Assembly: GCA_009840305.1 (NCBI GenBank) | Contig: VXNY01000031.1 | Location: forward strand, 1-64,000 | Direction of reading: 5' to 3' | Source of the DNA: Gammaproteobacteria bacterium | Lineage (GTDB): Bacteria; Pseudomonadota; Gammaproteobacteria; Pseudomonadales; Azotimanducaceae | Length of the DNA stretch: 64,000 nt | Shown here: in pieces, positions 27,305 to 36,899 of the stretch | Layout of the letters: each line of letters starts with the position of its first letter | Position numbering within the stretch: position 1 is the stretch's first letter | Made by a program: the position numbers and the translations under genes | Notes under the pieces: generated by a model | Database searches by the model: none | Told to the model about the DNA's origin: nothing | Seen by the model: only the letters and a program-made list of their open reading frames with translations

Positions 27305-28288
27305 ATGCGCGAACGACGAACAACATTGTCAAGATCACGCAACAAAGGTGTTGCGGTACTGGGTGTCTTAGCAATAGTTGGAGTTACTGGAATGCTGGCG
27401 TACCAATTGGTCTCATTGCAATCAGTTTCGATCGCTCATGTCAAACTCACAAAAAACTACGATCAATTATTAGCTTACGCGTCAGGATTAGAGGAACTGT
27501 TTTCCGCAAGATTGTTGCAGGACTTTTTTGAAGCTGATGATCGTCCGTTCGACAACTATGAAGAAAATTGGGCTTCTACCGAAATAGAGTTCGAAATCTC
27601 TGACCTCGAGGAAAGCGAATTCAACATTCGTGTTTTCGATTTGCAATCTCAATTTAATGCAAATGCTCTCAACGATCCTGATAGTCTGATTGCAGCAGGC
27701 GCGTTCAGCAATCTTTGTTCGAAAGTGAGGCTACCTTACGATACCTCCCCAAAAATAAAAGATTGGATAGATGACGATGAGAGTATTCAACCGAGTGGTG
27801 GTGAGGACTTCGAATACTCACGTTACGACCCGCCGTTTCGTACTCCAAACCAGTTAATAGCGGATCTATCGGAATTTGATTATTTCCTCTCGCTTAATGA
27901 TGAAGAGTCACAGTTTCTGTATGACCACGTGGTGTTACTTCCGACGAATCAATTGATTGTGAACATCAATACAGTCTCAGAACCGGTACTCGAAGCTTTG
28001 TTAGCAAGTGTTGATGTCCAAGAAAGCGTGCGTTCATTGATCAACGACGACCGAGACTACACAGACGTGGAAAACATCATAGCGGACTACCCGTTCATGG
28101 AAACTTTACGTCCAAATTTGGCAATTAGTAGTAATTTCTTTAGACTGGAAGCTACCGTGTATATTCCCAACATAGGTAGGATCGACTTCACATCGGAATT
28201 CTTTCGACATCCCGATGACGGCGACGTAACTGTTTACAAACGTGACTTTGGAAAAAGACACGAATGGGAAGAAGAAATCGAATTTTAA
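27305..28288 (+). CDS. gspK: Minor pseudopilin GspK
   Basis: 327 residues, the largest pseudopilin as usual. The leader ends NKG/VAVLGVLAIVGV with no Glu at +5, which is normal for GspK because it caps the tip. The large helical insertion domain contains DLQSQFNANAL and KIKDWIDDDESI, both typical of GspK. It begins one base after the gspJ stop. Confidence 0.92.
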   Translation: MRERRTTLSRSRNKGVAVLGVLAIVGVTGMLAYQLVSLQSVSIAHVKLTKNYDQLLAYASGLEELFSARLLQDFFEADDRPFDNYEENWASTEIEFEISDLEESEFNIRVFDLQSQFNANALNDPDSLIAAGAFSNLCSKVRLPYDTSPKIKDWIDDDESIQPSGGEDFEYSRYDPPFRTPNQLIADLSEFDYFLSLNDEESQFLYDHVVLLPTNQLIVNINTVSEPVLEALLASVDVQESVRSLINDDRDYTDVENIIADYPFMETLRPNLAISSNFFRLEATVYIPNIGRIDFTSEFFRHPDDGDVTVYKRDFGKRHEWEEEIEF

Positions 28289-28301
28289 AGGACATGGAGA
28301 T

Positions 28302-29567
28302 TTGAAAACACTGTACCTATATCTTCGCGACTTTTCTTGTGAGGAAACAGAGGAAGAAGTACTTTATACCGGCACTGTCGGATGGTACATCCAAGGAGAA
28401 GAGGACGAAGAACCTGTCGAAGGTGAGAGTCACATCGTCGATCTAAAGTCAGATTTAGAGGAATACCAAGAGGGGACTCGATTCAATTCAACTGTCTTAT
28501 TTCTAGACGATTCATACACGTTATTTGTTCGAGAATCGGTACCGGGGCGCAGTGTTCCGCAAATTCGACGCGCACTTCCTTTTGCAGTAGAAAACTATCT
28601 CTCAGATGATCTTGAGAACACGCACATTGCTCACGGACCTATTTCCCGAGGCAGTGCGGTCGATTGTGTCGCAATTGAAAGTGAAGTGTTGGGAAACATA
28701 CTTCAAGCACTCAAATTATCTGACCTATTTCCAACTGTCTGTACGACATTGGGCATGCAAATCCCACGAACTGACGCAGAGCACGATGTGCACATAGTGA
28801 TGAACGACGAAAGTGCTTGGATTCGAACCACGGAACAACTTGCTCTAGTGAATCGAGACACACTGGCCGATGCCGTAACTTTACTTTCAGGGCATCGAGA
28901 ATCTGTCCCTGCCATCAAAATTTGGAACTTTGGTGAGGACGATGCTGATTTCTACGATGAAAGCATGTATGAGACGGAGCTGTTCGACAATCGTGGAATG
29001 AGTTTAGTTTCTTTCGCTGTTGAACATTTCAGTGCTAACGATTGTGTCAATCTGTTACAGGGTCAGTACTCTTCTAGAGAAAACAAAACAGTAAACGTAC
29101 GCCGATGGATCATGACCGGTATATTTGGTCTTGTTTGCTTGTACGCATACATTGCTCTACAGGCCGCGGAGGGTATGTGGGCGATGTTTAAGGTAAACGC
29201 CGTGCAGGACGAAATGAAAGCCCAATTTGTTGAAATCTATGAGGAGCAGCCTCGTGGATCAAACATCGCTCAACAAATGCGAACCAGATTAGGTCTAGCC
29301 GGTGATGCAACACGAGAATTCGATGTGTTGATCGAAAGACTAGCACAGGTCGTGAGTTCACCTGTTCATTCTCCTTCAATAAAGTCGATCCGATACTCTG
29401 CTGTGCTGAAAGAACTGAGTGTTGAATACCGAATTTCTGATTTGGAGGCGATGGAAGACTTCATCGACTCGTTGAAAAGCAACAACAAGTTTACTGTTAC
29501 ACCAGGAAACGTACAGACGGAAACTGAAAACAGAGTACTTGCAAGCCTCAAGGTATCTTTGAAATGA
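28302..29567 (+). CDS. gspL: Type II secretion protein GspL
   Basis: About 421 residues from a TTG at 28302 with AAGGA some 9 nt upstream. An upstream ATG at 28242 in frame would overlap gspK by 47 nt and lacks support. GspL has an actin-like cytoplasmic domain that recruits GspE, one membrane helix (about 270-290, IMTGIFGLVCLYAYIAL) and a small periplasmic ferredoxin-like domain that pairs with GspM. The ESVPGRSVPQIRRALPFAVENYLSD region is family-typical. Confidence 0.9.
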   Translation: MKTLYLYLRDFSCEETEEEVLYTGTVGWYIQGEEDEEPVEGESHIVDLKSDLEEYQEGTRFNSTVLFLDDSYTLFVRESVPGRSVPQIRRALPFAVENYLSDDLENTHIAHGPISRGSAVDCVAIESEVLGNILQALKLSDLFPTVCTTLGMQIPRTDAEHDVHIVMNDESAWIRTTEQLALVNRDTLADAVTLLSGHRESVPAIKIWNFGEDDADFYDESMYETELFDNRGMSLVSFAVEHFSANDCVNLLQGQYSSRENKTVNVRRWIMTGIFGLVCLYAYIALQAAEGMWAMFKVNAVQDEMKAQFVEIYEEQPRGSNIAQQMRTRLGLAGDATREFDVLIERLAQVVSSPVHSPSIKSIRYSAVLKELSVEYRISDLEAMEDFIDSLKSNNKFTVTPGNVQTETENRVLASLKVSLK

Positions 29568-30052
29568 CCAACAAATTAGCTCTACAGTTTTCTGAATCAT
29601 CCATCGCAAGATGGTTCCGCACATTATCTAGTCGAGAACAAGTTCTTATCTACATCGTCCTAGTTCTTTTGGGGATAGTATTGACTCTGGTATTACTAAC
29701 CTCTGTTCAAAATTTTCGTTCCGATACCGTCGCAGCATATCACGAGAAACAAGCGGATTTAGATTGGATGAAAGCAAATAAGGATCAGGCAGTATTGAGA
29801 GCTGGTATGAGAAGGGCAGGGACTCAAGGAGATTGGCGACCAATCTACCGCAATGCAGAATTGCACAACATTGAAATTCGAAGCATCGAACGCGGATCTG
29901 ACGGTGCTACTATTTACATAGAAGCCCATCCTTTTCAGGACATACTGAATTGGATTTTTTCATTACAGGACGAAGCAGGAATGCGTGTTCAACAAGTGAA
30001 TTTCAATGAGTCTGATCCTGGAACCGTTACTACAAACTTAGTCCTTCAGTAA
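29564..30052 (+). CDS. gspM: Type II secretion protein GspM
   Basis: 162 residues. It starts in an ATGA overlap with gspL. It has a short cytoplasmic N-terminus, a membrane helix at about 27-47 (VLIYIVLVLLGIVLTLVLL), then a coiled segment and a periplasmic ferredoxin-like domain, the GspM plan. It forms the inner-membrane assembly platform with GspL and GspF. It is the last gene of the operon; no gspN, gspC or gspD follows. Confidence 0.9.
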   Translation: MTNKLALQFSESSIARWFRTLSSREQVLIYIVLVLLGIVLTLVLLTSVQNFRSDTVAAYHEKQADLDWMKANKDQAVLRAGMRRAGTQGDWRPIYRNAELHNIEIRSIERGSDGATIYIEAHPFQDILNWIFSLQDEAGMRVQQVNFNESDPGTVTTNLVLQ

Positions 30053-30071
30053 CATTACGCCGTCTTTCGTT

Positions 30072-30106
30072 GAGGTTTTAGCTTAAGACCTCGACCTTTC
30101 TTTCTT
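30072..30106 (+). terminator. Rho-independent terminator of the gsp operon
   Basis: GAGGTTTTA, loop GCT, TAAGACCTC: a 9-bp stem with one G-U pair, followed by the T-rich GACCTTTCTTTCTT. It lies 20 nt after gspM and just before the ribosome-binding site of the next gene. Confidence 0.6.
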
Positions 30107-30123
30107 AATCTTGAGGTATTTCA

Positions 30124-30543
30124 ATGTCCGAATGTAGCGTTTATTTAACTTTTAATGGAAATTGTCGAGAAGCTTTCGATTTCTATCGGAGTATTTTCGG
30201 TGGTGATTTTGATTACATATCCACGTTCGACGAACTTCCAGAGAAATATGAACGATCACCAGAAGATAGTGACCGAATCATGCATGTTTCGCTTCCGGTG
30301 AAGAACGGATTACTCATGGGAAGCGACATGAGTAGCGCTATGGGTAATGTTGATTTTGGAAACAACTTTTCCATTTCAGTTACGACGTCGTCTGTGGCAG
30401 AAACTGATACATTCATGGAGCGAATGTCTAATAATGGCAAAGTTACCATGCCGGCGGAAAAGACATTCTGGGGTGCTTACTTTGGTATGTGTTGCGATCA
30501 GTTTGGAATAAACTGGATGTTTAGCTGTCCAGCGGAAGAGTAG
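30124..30543 (+). CDS. PhnB-like VOC (glyoxalase/bleomycin-resistance fold) protein
   Basis: 139 residues from ATG with GAGG at a good distance. The pattern VYLTFNGNCREAFDFYRSIFGG, then MSNNGKVTMPAEKTFWGAYFG and DQFGINWMF, is typical of the PhnB/3-demethylubiquinone methyltransferase-like branch of the VOC superfamily. Members are small cytoplasmic dimers. Most lack a proven reaction, and none is claimed here. It appears to be a single-gene unit. Confidence 0.85.
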   Translation: MSECSVYLTFNGNCREAFDFYRSIFGGDFDYISTFDELPEKYERSPEDSDRIMHVSLPVKNGLLMGSDMSSAMGNVDFGNNFSISVTTSSVAETDTFMERMSNNGKVTMPAEKTFWGAYFGMCCDQFGINWMFSCPAEE

Positions 30544-31101
30544 TCCAACTGCTCCGACAATTCATACCGCTCGTGCCGTTTCAGCACTGACGGCTAATTG
30601 TTTCATGGCATTTAAACCCGCTACTCAAAAATCGACCGCACCGTCTATTTACGGTCTATTCGGAATGGGCTTGCACGCGACTAAAAGCAAGATTAACGTC
30701 GAGTCACGTGTAAATCTCGCCTAGCCAAAGTACAAGGTGTATTTGATCGAATGGTCGTAACATTCGCTGCGCCTTACGAATCTTAGCCAAACTTTGGATT
30801 ACTGGTTCGCACTAGTGAGAGTAGGGTTTTGGAGACTTCGGTTCCTGACCTAATAGTAACTAATCTAATCTTCAGCTAAACTATCCAATCTGAGCCGTAA
30901 TATTGGGAGAGAGGCTCGCTACGTTGGCTTACAGATCATATATTTAACATAATATATATTATACGCAATTTAATTTAAACGAATATCTGCCTGTATTTCG
31001 TTCCCCCGACTGCATTTTCGTGTAAATTAAAAGAAAGTTAAGCTCTGAACACAATCCTTAAAAAATGTGTTCCCTGTCAGTTAAGTAGACAGATCTCTTC
31101 T
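30544..31101. other. 558-nt intergenic region without a recognised gene
   Basis: Lies between two 3' gene ends (convergent), so no promoter is required. No credible ORF or tRNA was seen. The right half is AT-rich, with ATAATATATATTAT (perfect palindrome) near 30950. The weak hairpins before the exporter operon end lack T runs on the relevant strand. Confidence 0.4.
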
Positions 31102-33090
31102 TCAGAGACCTCCCATTAGATCGTCAGCGTCGTCTTGGTGAAGCCAGCGACTTCTATCAGAGCGCTGTTTAAGATCTTCTGGTGTAGCAAACACGTCAGC
31201 TTTGTCGACGTCCTGAAATTGTAGCTCGTGTAAAGTGAAATAAATTCCTTTCTGCGCAATCAACTCTTCGTGGGTTCCAAGTTCACATACCTTTCCGCGG
31301 TGCAGAACTAGAATTCGATCGCATTCTTGAATCGTTTGAAGTCGATGTGCAATGATGATGGAGGTTCTGCCTTCCGTCAATTTCTTCAATCCGTCTTGAA
31401 TAATGAGTTCAGTACCTGTGTCGATACTCGATGTCGCTTCGTCCAACACGAGAATCTCAGGATTGGCCGCCAATACTCTAGCGAATGCTAGGAGCTGTTG
31501 TTGTCCTTGAGATAGATTGTGTCCTCGCTCAGCTAGTTCAGTGTCGTAGCCCTCAGGTAATTTATGAATGTACTGGTCAGCGTTAACTACTCGAGCTGCC
31601 CACTCCACCCGTTCTTTAGATATGTCAGGATTATTCAGCGAGATATTGTCGTAAACGGTGCCTGAAAAAATGTGAAAATCTTGCAATACGACACCCACTC
31701 GTTGTCGTAAATCTTTACTACTTATGGAATTAACATCGAAGCCATCGACAAAAACCGTTCCATCTTCGATGTCGTAAAAACGGGCTAACAACCGAATAAT
31801 CGTGCTCTTACCAGAACCCGTCGGTCCAACTATTGCTAACTTTTCTCCTGGCTGGATGTGGAACGATACGTCGTCTAAGACCTTGTTCCCTTTCTTGTAC
31901 GTGAAATTGACATTGCGAAATTGCACCTCTCCAAGTAACCGTTCAGGTAACATTGCCGGGTGCTCTGGTTCATGTAACTGCTCCTCCCAATCCAACGCTT
32001 GAAAGATTCGTTCTCCTGATGCCATGGAACGAAATAGCGTATTAAAGAACTGCCCTACTCCAGATATTGGCGTTATTAACATATTGACGAAGTACGTAAA
32101 AGTGAACAACACACCAATCGAAATAGATCCTTGAACGACTGCTCCACCCCCATACCAAATAATCAACGCAGTAGCGATACTCGGTAAGCTAGTGTTCAAG
32201 CTCTCAAACATTACTTCATAGTTAATCGCACTAAACTCGTGCTTCCTATTTTCACGATTGTAGGTTGTATATTCAGCAATGTTTTGTTCCTGCCTACCCG
32301 ATAGTTGTACGACTTCAATTCCCATGAGATCTTCTTGTAAATATTGATTTAACGAAGATACTGAGTCTCGAATTAGGCGAAAGAACTTAGTGATGATCAA
32401 GCGAAATACCACGGTTGCTACGACGGCTATCGGTATGATCCCAAGCGCGACCAGCGTAAGGTCTACGCTCATATCGAACATCACCCAAATGATGATGAAA
32501 AAGGGTACGAAATCCGCTACGATCTGAATAAACGATGTAATCAGGTTGTATAGGTTTTCTACGTCGTTCGTTACTCTGGTCATGACTCTGCCGACAGCGA
32601 CATGATCGTAAAACGAGGAAGGTTTTCGCTCGAGTGAAGCAAACAAATCTACACGTAAATCCCGAAGAGTTTTTAAAGCACCACTTGTTAAGGTAAGAGA
32701 TTGAGCTAAATTTGCGAACGATTGCGACAATACCATCGCGACATACAAAAGAATCGCCGCAAACAAAAGTTCTGAATTCAGGAGATTTGCGATCCAATGA
32801 GTTAGACCTACAAGTCCGAAGTCTGGCAGGACGTACTGCGAGGCACCGGGTTGAGGCGCGAGAATCTCATCTACTATAACGCGCCCAAGTAACATTGGAA
32901 TCGCGACGGCGATTAATGCACCGATAACAAGCAGTACACAACTCGCTCCAAGTGTGAGCCGGTAAGGCTTTGTCCAACGCAACAACCGCGCGAACATTCG
33001 AACGTTGACCGCCCGATGAGTAAGGTGTTGATCAAAAGCCGAATACTTTGAATCAGCGCGGTCTGACTGTTGAGTACTTGCTTCAGCCAT
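31102..33090 (-). CDS. Heterodimeric ABC exporter, catalytically competent half
   Basis: 662 residues: a six-helix exporter transmembrane domain (about 30-340) fused to an ATPase domain. Walker A is GPTGSGKST. Walker B LVLDEATSSID has the catalytic Glu. The H-loop is IIAHRLQTI. The signature deviates: LSQGQQ instead of LSGGQ. In asymmetric exporters such as TM287/288 and BmrCD, the subunit with the intact catalytic Glu carries the altered signature and the partner the reverse, which is what this pair shows. It starts on the last base of the upstream partner's stop (TGATG). Multidrug or lipid export is typical for the class; the real substrate is unknown. Confidence 0.92.
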   Translation of the reverse strand: MAEASTQQSDRADSKYSAFDQHLTHRAVNVRMFARLLRWTKPYRLTLGASCVLLVIGALIAVAIPMLLGRVIVDEILAPQPGASQYVLPDFGLVGLTHWIANLLNSELLFAAILLYVAMVLSQSFANLAQSLTLTSGALKTLRDLRVDLFASLERKPSSFYDHVAVGRVMTRVTNDVENLYNLITSFIQIVADFVPFFIIIWVMFDMSVDLTLVALGIIPIAVVATVVFRLIITKFFRLIRDSVSSLNQYLQEDLMGIEVVQLSGRQEQNIAEYTTYNRENRKHEFSAINYEVMFESLNTSLPSIATALIIWYGGGAVVQGSISIGVLFTFTYFVNMLITPISGVGQFFNTLFRSMASGERIFQALDWEEQLHEPEHPAMLPERLLGEVQFRNVNFTYKKGNKVLDDVSFHIQPGEKLAIVGPTGSGKSTIIRLLARFYDIEDGTVFVDGFDVNSISSKDLRQRVGVVLQDFHIFSGTVYDNISLNNPDISKERVEWAARVVNADQYIHKLPEGYDTELAERGHNLSQGQQQLLAFARVLAANPEILVLDEATSSIDTGTELIIQDGLKKLTEGRTSIIIAHRLQTIQECDRILVLHRGKVCELGTHEELIAQKGIYFTLHELQFQDVDKADVFATPEDLKQRSDRSRWLHQDDADDLMGGL

Positions 33091-34988
33091 CAGCCTGCAA
33101 TCTTCTGTTGTTCAACGTCTTCGTGAGTCGGCTGCACAGCTTCCTGGAGTTTTCGAATCAGTCTAGCTCTTCTTGACTGATCACGATCCTGGTTACTTTG
33201 TACTGCTTCTAAATCAGCATAGTGTCCCCCTCGTGCTACCAATTCACCATGCGTCCCACTCTCTATAACTTTTCCATCGTCGAAGACGTAAATGTAATCA
33301 GCGTGTCGTGCAGTAGAAACTCGATGCGAAATCAAAATGGTTGTCTTGTCGGCGCGCAATCGATTTAACCCTCGAATTATTCGTTCTTCGGTTTCGGTAT
33401 CCACACTTGAAAATACATCATCTAGAAGTAATACTTTCGAATCGCGAATTAATCCTCTTGCGAGAGTCGAACGTTGTTTTTGCCCTCCAGAAAGCGTGAC
33501 TCCTCGTTCTCCTACAACAGTCCTCAATCCTTCGGCAAGATCCGCAACGGTCTCTTCCATACTTGCTGCTTCGGTGGCATCCCATACGACTTCGTCCTCA
33601 CGTGAAGTGTCGTCGTAGGAAACGTTCTCTTTGACCGAAGCCGAGAACAAAAATGCATATTGGGGCACTAGTGCAATTTCTTGTCTTAACTGTTGAATCG
33701 GAAGATCACAAATGTCTTGCCCTCCTACAAATATAGTGTTGCGAGGAGTGTCGATTAATCGCACTATGGCCTTCAAGATTGTGCTCTTCCCAGATGCCAT
33801 ACGGCCGAGAAAAGCCACTGTGTGTCCCGCTTGAATGTTTACTTGAACGTCTTTAATGGCCGGTTCCGTCGCTTCAGGATAGCTATATGACAATCTCTTA
33901 ATCTCTATGGATGGTCTTAAATCAACTTTAGTCTTCTCAATAGCTTTGTCGCGAACTTCAGGTTCGTGGGAGACAATTTGAAAAATTCTTTCAGCGCCAG
34001 CAGCGGCCGAGAAAAATAACGAGAGCGCCCAGCCGATGTGTGCTACTGATCCAGCGAGCAACAACAACCAACCGAGAAAACGTGGAAGCGTACCGACGTC
34101 AATGTGTCCTTGGAGGACCAAATAGCTACCAAAACTTAGCACGATTAGCGGTGAAATCGCCGTCAGTGTAGTCATCGTCAAATGCATATAAGCCAAAAAT
34201 CTAGAAGCTCTATAAGCTTTTTTGGTGTAGTGCGTTGCAGTTTGTCGAAATCTCTTAATCTCTTGGGACTCCTGCGCCATCGCATGGATCGTGCGAATAC
34301 CAGTCAGATTTTCTTGGGTGAACGAAGTCACTTGCGCCATTGCTTCTTGACGTTCCATAAAGTATGGGTAGATCTTTCGTGTGATAATGAAGCCCGTGAT
34401 TACCACAAACGGTAAAGGTAATAACGTCGCGATTGCTAAACCCGTCGAATACCTAAACATCATTGGAGGAACAATAGCGAGCGTAATTAAGAATGTAGTG
34501 ATCTGAACGAGACCAAAAGACACGAACATCCGAACTTGACTTACATCGTTCACTGCGCGGGACATCAGATCTCCCGTGTTGTATTTATTGAAAAAAGCAG
34601 GACCCTGATATTGGATGTTGTTAAATAAGCGTTTACGGAGATCGTAAGTTACTGATATCGCAATTCGACGGAGCAAGCGTCTAACGGGTACAAAGATGAT
34701 GAATTGCACTACGACGACGGCAAAAATCCCAATAGCTGGCCAAAAATAATTCGGTGGTATGGTAGGGTCTGCAAGACTATCGATGACCGTGCCGGTGAAA
34801 TCGGGTACGAAAGCCAAACCAATTCGATGCACTACGAGACCGACGATCGCGAGCCCAAACCACCACCGGTATCGCTTAAGGTAGGGAAAGAGGTTTCGGA
34901 GATGACCTAGATGTTTGAACGAAGAGCGTTCTCGGCGCGGTCCACTTTGATAGCGAGCTCGCATACCACCCGAGTACGTGTGCCTCAT
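33090..34988 (-). CDS. Heterodimeric ABC exporter, degenerate-site half
   Basis: 632 residues with an N-terminal exporter transmembrane domain and a C-terminal ATPase domain. Walker A is GRMASGKST. Walker B is LLLDDVFSSVD, with Asp where the catalytic Glu should be. The signature LSGGQKQ is canonical, and the H-loop is LISHRVSTA. This is the mirror image of the partner gene, so a full transporter has one competent and one degenerate nucleotide site. It is the first gene of a two-gene operon read leftward. The basic N-terminus (about 25 residues) is extra; an internal ATG at residue 9 is an alternative start. Confidence 0.92.
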   Translation of the reverse strand: MRHTYSGGMRARYQSGPRRERSSFKHLGHLRNLFPYLKRYRWWFGLAIVGLVVHRIGLAFVPDFTGTVIDSLADPTIPPNYFWPAIGIFAVVVVQFIIFVPVRRLLRRIAISVTYDLRKRLFNNIQYQGPAFFNKYNTGDLMSRAVNDVSQVRMFVSFGLVQITTFLITLAIVPPMMFRYSTGLAIATLLPLPFVVITGFIITRKIYPYFMERQEAMAQVTSFTQENLTGIRTIHAMAQESQEIKRFRQTATHYTKKAYRASRFLAYMHLTMTTLTAISPLIVLSFGSYLVLQGHIDVGTLPRFLGWLLLLAGSVAHIGWALSLFFSAAAGAERIFQIVSHEPEVRDKAIEKTKVDLRPSIEIKRLSYSYPEATEPAIKDVQVNIQAGHTVAFLGRMASGKSTILKAIVRLIDTPRNTIFVGGQDICDLPIQQLRQEIALVPQYAFLFSASVKENVSYDDTSREDEVVWDATEAASMEETVADLAEGLRTVVGERGVTLSGGQKQRSTLARGLIRDSKVLLLDDVFSSVDTETEERIIRGLNRLRADKTTILISHRVSTARHADYIYVFDDGKVIESGTHGELVARGGHYADLEAVQSNQDRDQSRRARLIRKLQEAVQPTHEDVEQQKIAG

Positions 34989-35176
34989 AGAGTTGGCTGA
35001 GCCTTGATGATTGACGCGCTAGCGTTCAGGTTCGACAAATAGATTTGAGACTGTACAACTAGCCGTGCAGAGATTGGTGTTGTGTTTAGCAATTATAAGA
35101 GTGTGCGATTGACGCAACCTATTAAAATTTGTACCTACTAAAAAACAGTTTAAATCAACAAAAACGCTCACATTAC

Positions 35177-35890
35177 ATGCCACGTATCACACGACGTAAA
35201 GTAATACAACTGTCTGGAGGTACCCTGGCCGTCGCAGCTACCCTACCCTACACTTCCATTTTGGCGGAAAACGAAGATAGTTTAGGATGGGATGCGTTTC
35301 TCAAAACGTGCGAGAATCTGTCTGGAGCTCAGTTTGAAGAAGACTGGATAGTAAATCAAGACGATTACACTAAAAAAGTTGAAGCGCTCCTTGTTCGGCT
35401 AAACCTTGAAGACGACAAAATCGCAAAGTTCATTGAAAATTACAATAATTACAACACACACTTTCCCGAAATTCGCACCATTCATCGAAAGACAGAATTT
35501 CAAGTTTCTTTGCTCGAGTTCGAATCAGATGAAAAAATCCCACTACACGATCACCCTGACATGACCGGCGTCGTGATCTGTACACACGGTGAGATTGAAG
35601 TCACACACTACGACAAACTCTCGGATACGAGCGCGAAGGACTTACCTTTACTGAAAAAGGAACGAAACCTCACGATGACACCGGGTATGACTGCAACGCT
35701 CACAGTGAGTCGAGGGAACATTCATGAACTGCACGCAAAACACTTCACACGAATGATTGATGTATTTACTCCCCCTTACAATCGCGACCGAAGCAGTCGC
35801 GCCCGGTACTACTGGATTGGCGAGGACACTTATGACGGACGGACTGACACCTTCGAAGCAGAAGTGACGCGAGGTCCCTACCGGCGTTAA
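35177..35890 (+). CDS. Tat-exported cupin protein related to PCO/ADO-type thiol dioxygenases
   Basis: 237 residues from the ATG at 35177; a TTG 48 nt upstream is possible but would put 16 residues before the signal. The N-terminus ITRRKVIQL plus a hydrophobic run to about residue 30 is a twin-arginine signal. The cupin core has IPLHDHPDMTGVV (121-133) with metal-ligand candidates His124 and His126, and NIHEL with His183 as the third ligand. IDVFTPPYNRD and RYYWIGE follow. This matches plant cysteine oxidases and 2-aminoethanethiol dioxygenase, iron enzymes that oxidise thiols to sulfinates. A periplasmic location for this family is unusual. The substrate is unknown. Confidence 0.75.
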   Translation: MPRITRRKVIQLSGGTLAVAATLPYTSILAENEDSLGWDAFLKTCENLSGAQFEEDWIVNQDDYTKKVEALLVRLNLEDDKIAKFIENYNNYNTHFPEIRTIHRKTEFQVSLLEFESDEKIPLHDHPDMTGVVICTHGEIEVTHYDKLSDTSAKDLPLLKKERNLTMTPGMTATLTVSRGNIHELHAKHFTRMIDVFTPPYNRDRSSRARYYWIGEDTYDGRTDTFEAEVTRGPYRR

Positions 35891-35924
35891 ACGCTTGTAA
35901 CTTTGCCGAGTGCTAGTGCAGTGA

Positions 35925-36899
35925 CTAGGAGTCGTCTTCGCTAGTCAAACAGTCGATGATTGATGTACTGAGATTTTCAAGCAAATCGACATATAGATCC
36001 GGGCCTGCATCCAATGTTGCTCCTAGAGGATCAAGAACACGAACTCTTAAGTTTGCTCTGTCCTCGAGCGCATCGACGAAATCATCATCAAATTGGGGTT
36101 CTGTAAAGACACACTCAATCTTCAAATCAGTTATTTGTTTTTGAAGATCTTGTATGTGTTTCGCGCCTGGTGTGTATTCTCCCTTCAGAAACGAGCGAGT
36201 CAGTCCGTCTAGGCCAAATCTATGTTCAAACGATTGATAACCGTCGTGGTACACAATGAAGGGTTTGAGTGAGACAGTGGCCGCGTCGTAACTTTCGGTC
36301 AGCCGTTCTATTAAGTCTTCTACATCGGATATGAAGTTGTCTGCGTTCTTGGAAAAATCTTCAGCATGTTCCTCAAAGTGCTCAGATAGGACACGTGCGA
36401 CTTCTCGGGCCATTACGATCGCGTTCAGAGGATCGAGCCAAATGTGATGGTCAAACATACTCAGGTCTCGGTGTGTTTCAACTTCCGGCTCTTCTTCGTT
36501 GTCGTCGTGACTACCTCGATGAGAGTCGTCAGCCCATCGCACCAATTCGATGTCGTCAGCCTTCATTAGTTGGATTACTTTGACATTCTCATCGAGCGAT
36601 CTCGTCGCGGCGCCCATACTGGCTTCACAACTTTCATCAATGAGAAACACGACCTTCGCATTCTGAAGTGTGCGCATATTGGAAGGACGAAGAATGTGAG
36701 TATGAGGTGACTGAAACCCTGGAATGATTAACTCGGGTTCCCCGACTCCGGACATCACTGCGCTTACGATCGAGTGCAAAGGTTTAATTGACGTGACCAC
36801 CTGCCGGTCTTCTTGTGCGACGGAATTTGTGGCGAAACCCACCAAACCAGCGAGTACTAGCAGCAACAAAAACTCTTTGAAAGCACGTAATCGGAACAT
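35925..36899 (-). CDS. znuA: Zinc ABC transporter substrate-binding protein ZnuA
   Basis: 324 residues with a signal peptide (about 1-28) and a strong ribosome-binding site (AAGGA, 9 nt before ATG). Zinc-ligand regions are SPHTHILRPS, the DHHIWLDP motif and a His in VYHDGYQ. Between the first two lies a short His/acid-rich loop (HRGSHDDNEEEPEVETH) typical of ZnuA, which may pass zinc to the site. It captures periplasmic zinc for ZnuBC. It is divergent from znuC across 122 nt, the classical layout regulated by Zur, though no clear Zur box was found. Confidence 0.93.
   Translation of the reverse strand: MFRLRAFKEFLLLLVLAGLVGFATNSVAQEDRQVVTSIKPLHSIVSAVMSGVGEPELIIPGFQSPHTHILRPSNMRTLQNAKVVFLIDESCEASMGAATRSLDENVKVIQLMKADDIELVRWADDSHRGSHDDNEEEPEVETHRDLSMFDHHIWLDPLNAIVMAREVARVLSEHFEEHAEDFSKNADNFISDVEDLIERLTESYDAATVSLKPFIVYHDGYQSFEHRFGLDGLTRSFLKGEYTPGAKHIQDLQKQITDLKIECVFTEPQFDDDFVDALEDRANLRVRVLDPLGATLDAGPDLYVDLLENLSTSIIDCLTSEDDS

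Noticed and set aside
30940-30965. AT palindrome ATAATATATATTAT as an origin or attachment-like site
   Set aside because: Simple AT-rich symmetry expected by chance in an AT-rich spacer; no neighbouring DnaA boxes or integrase.
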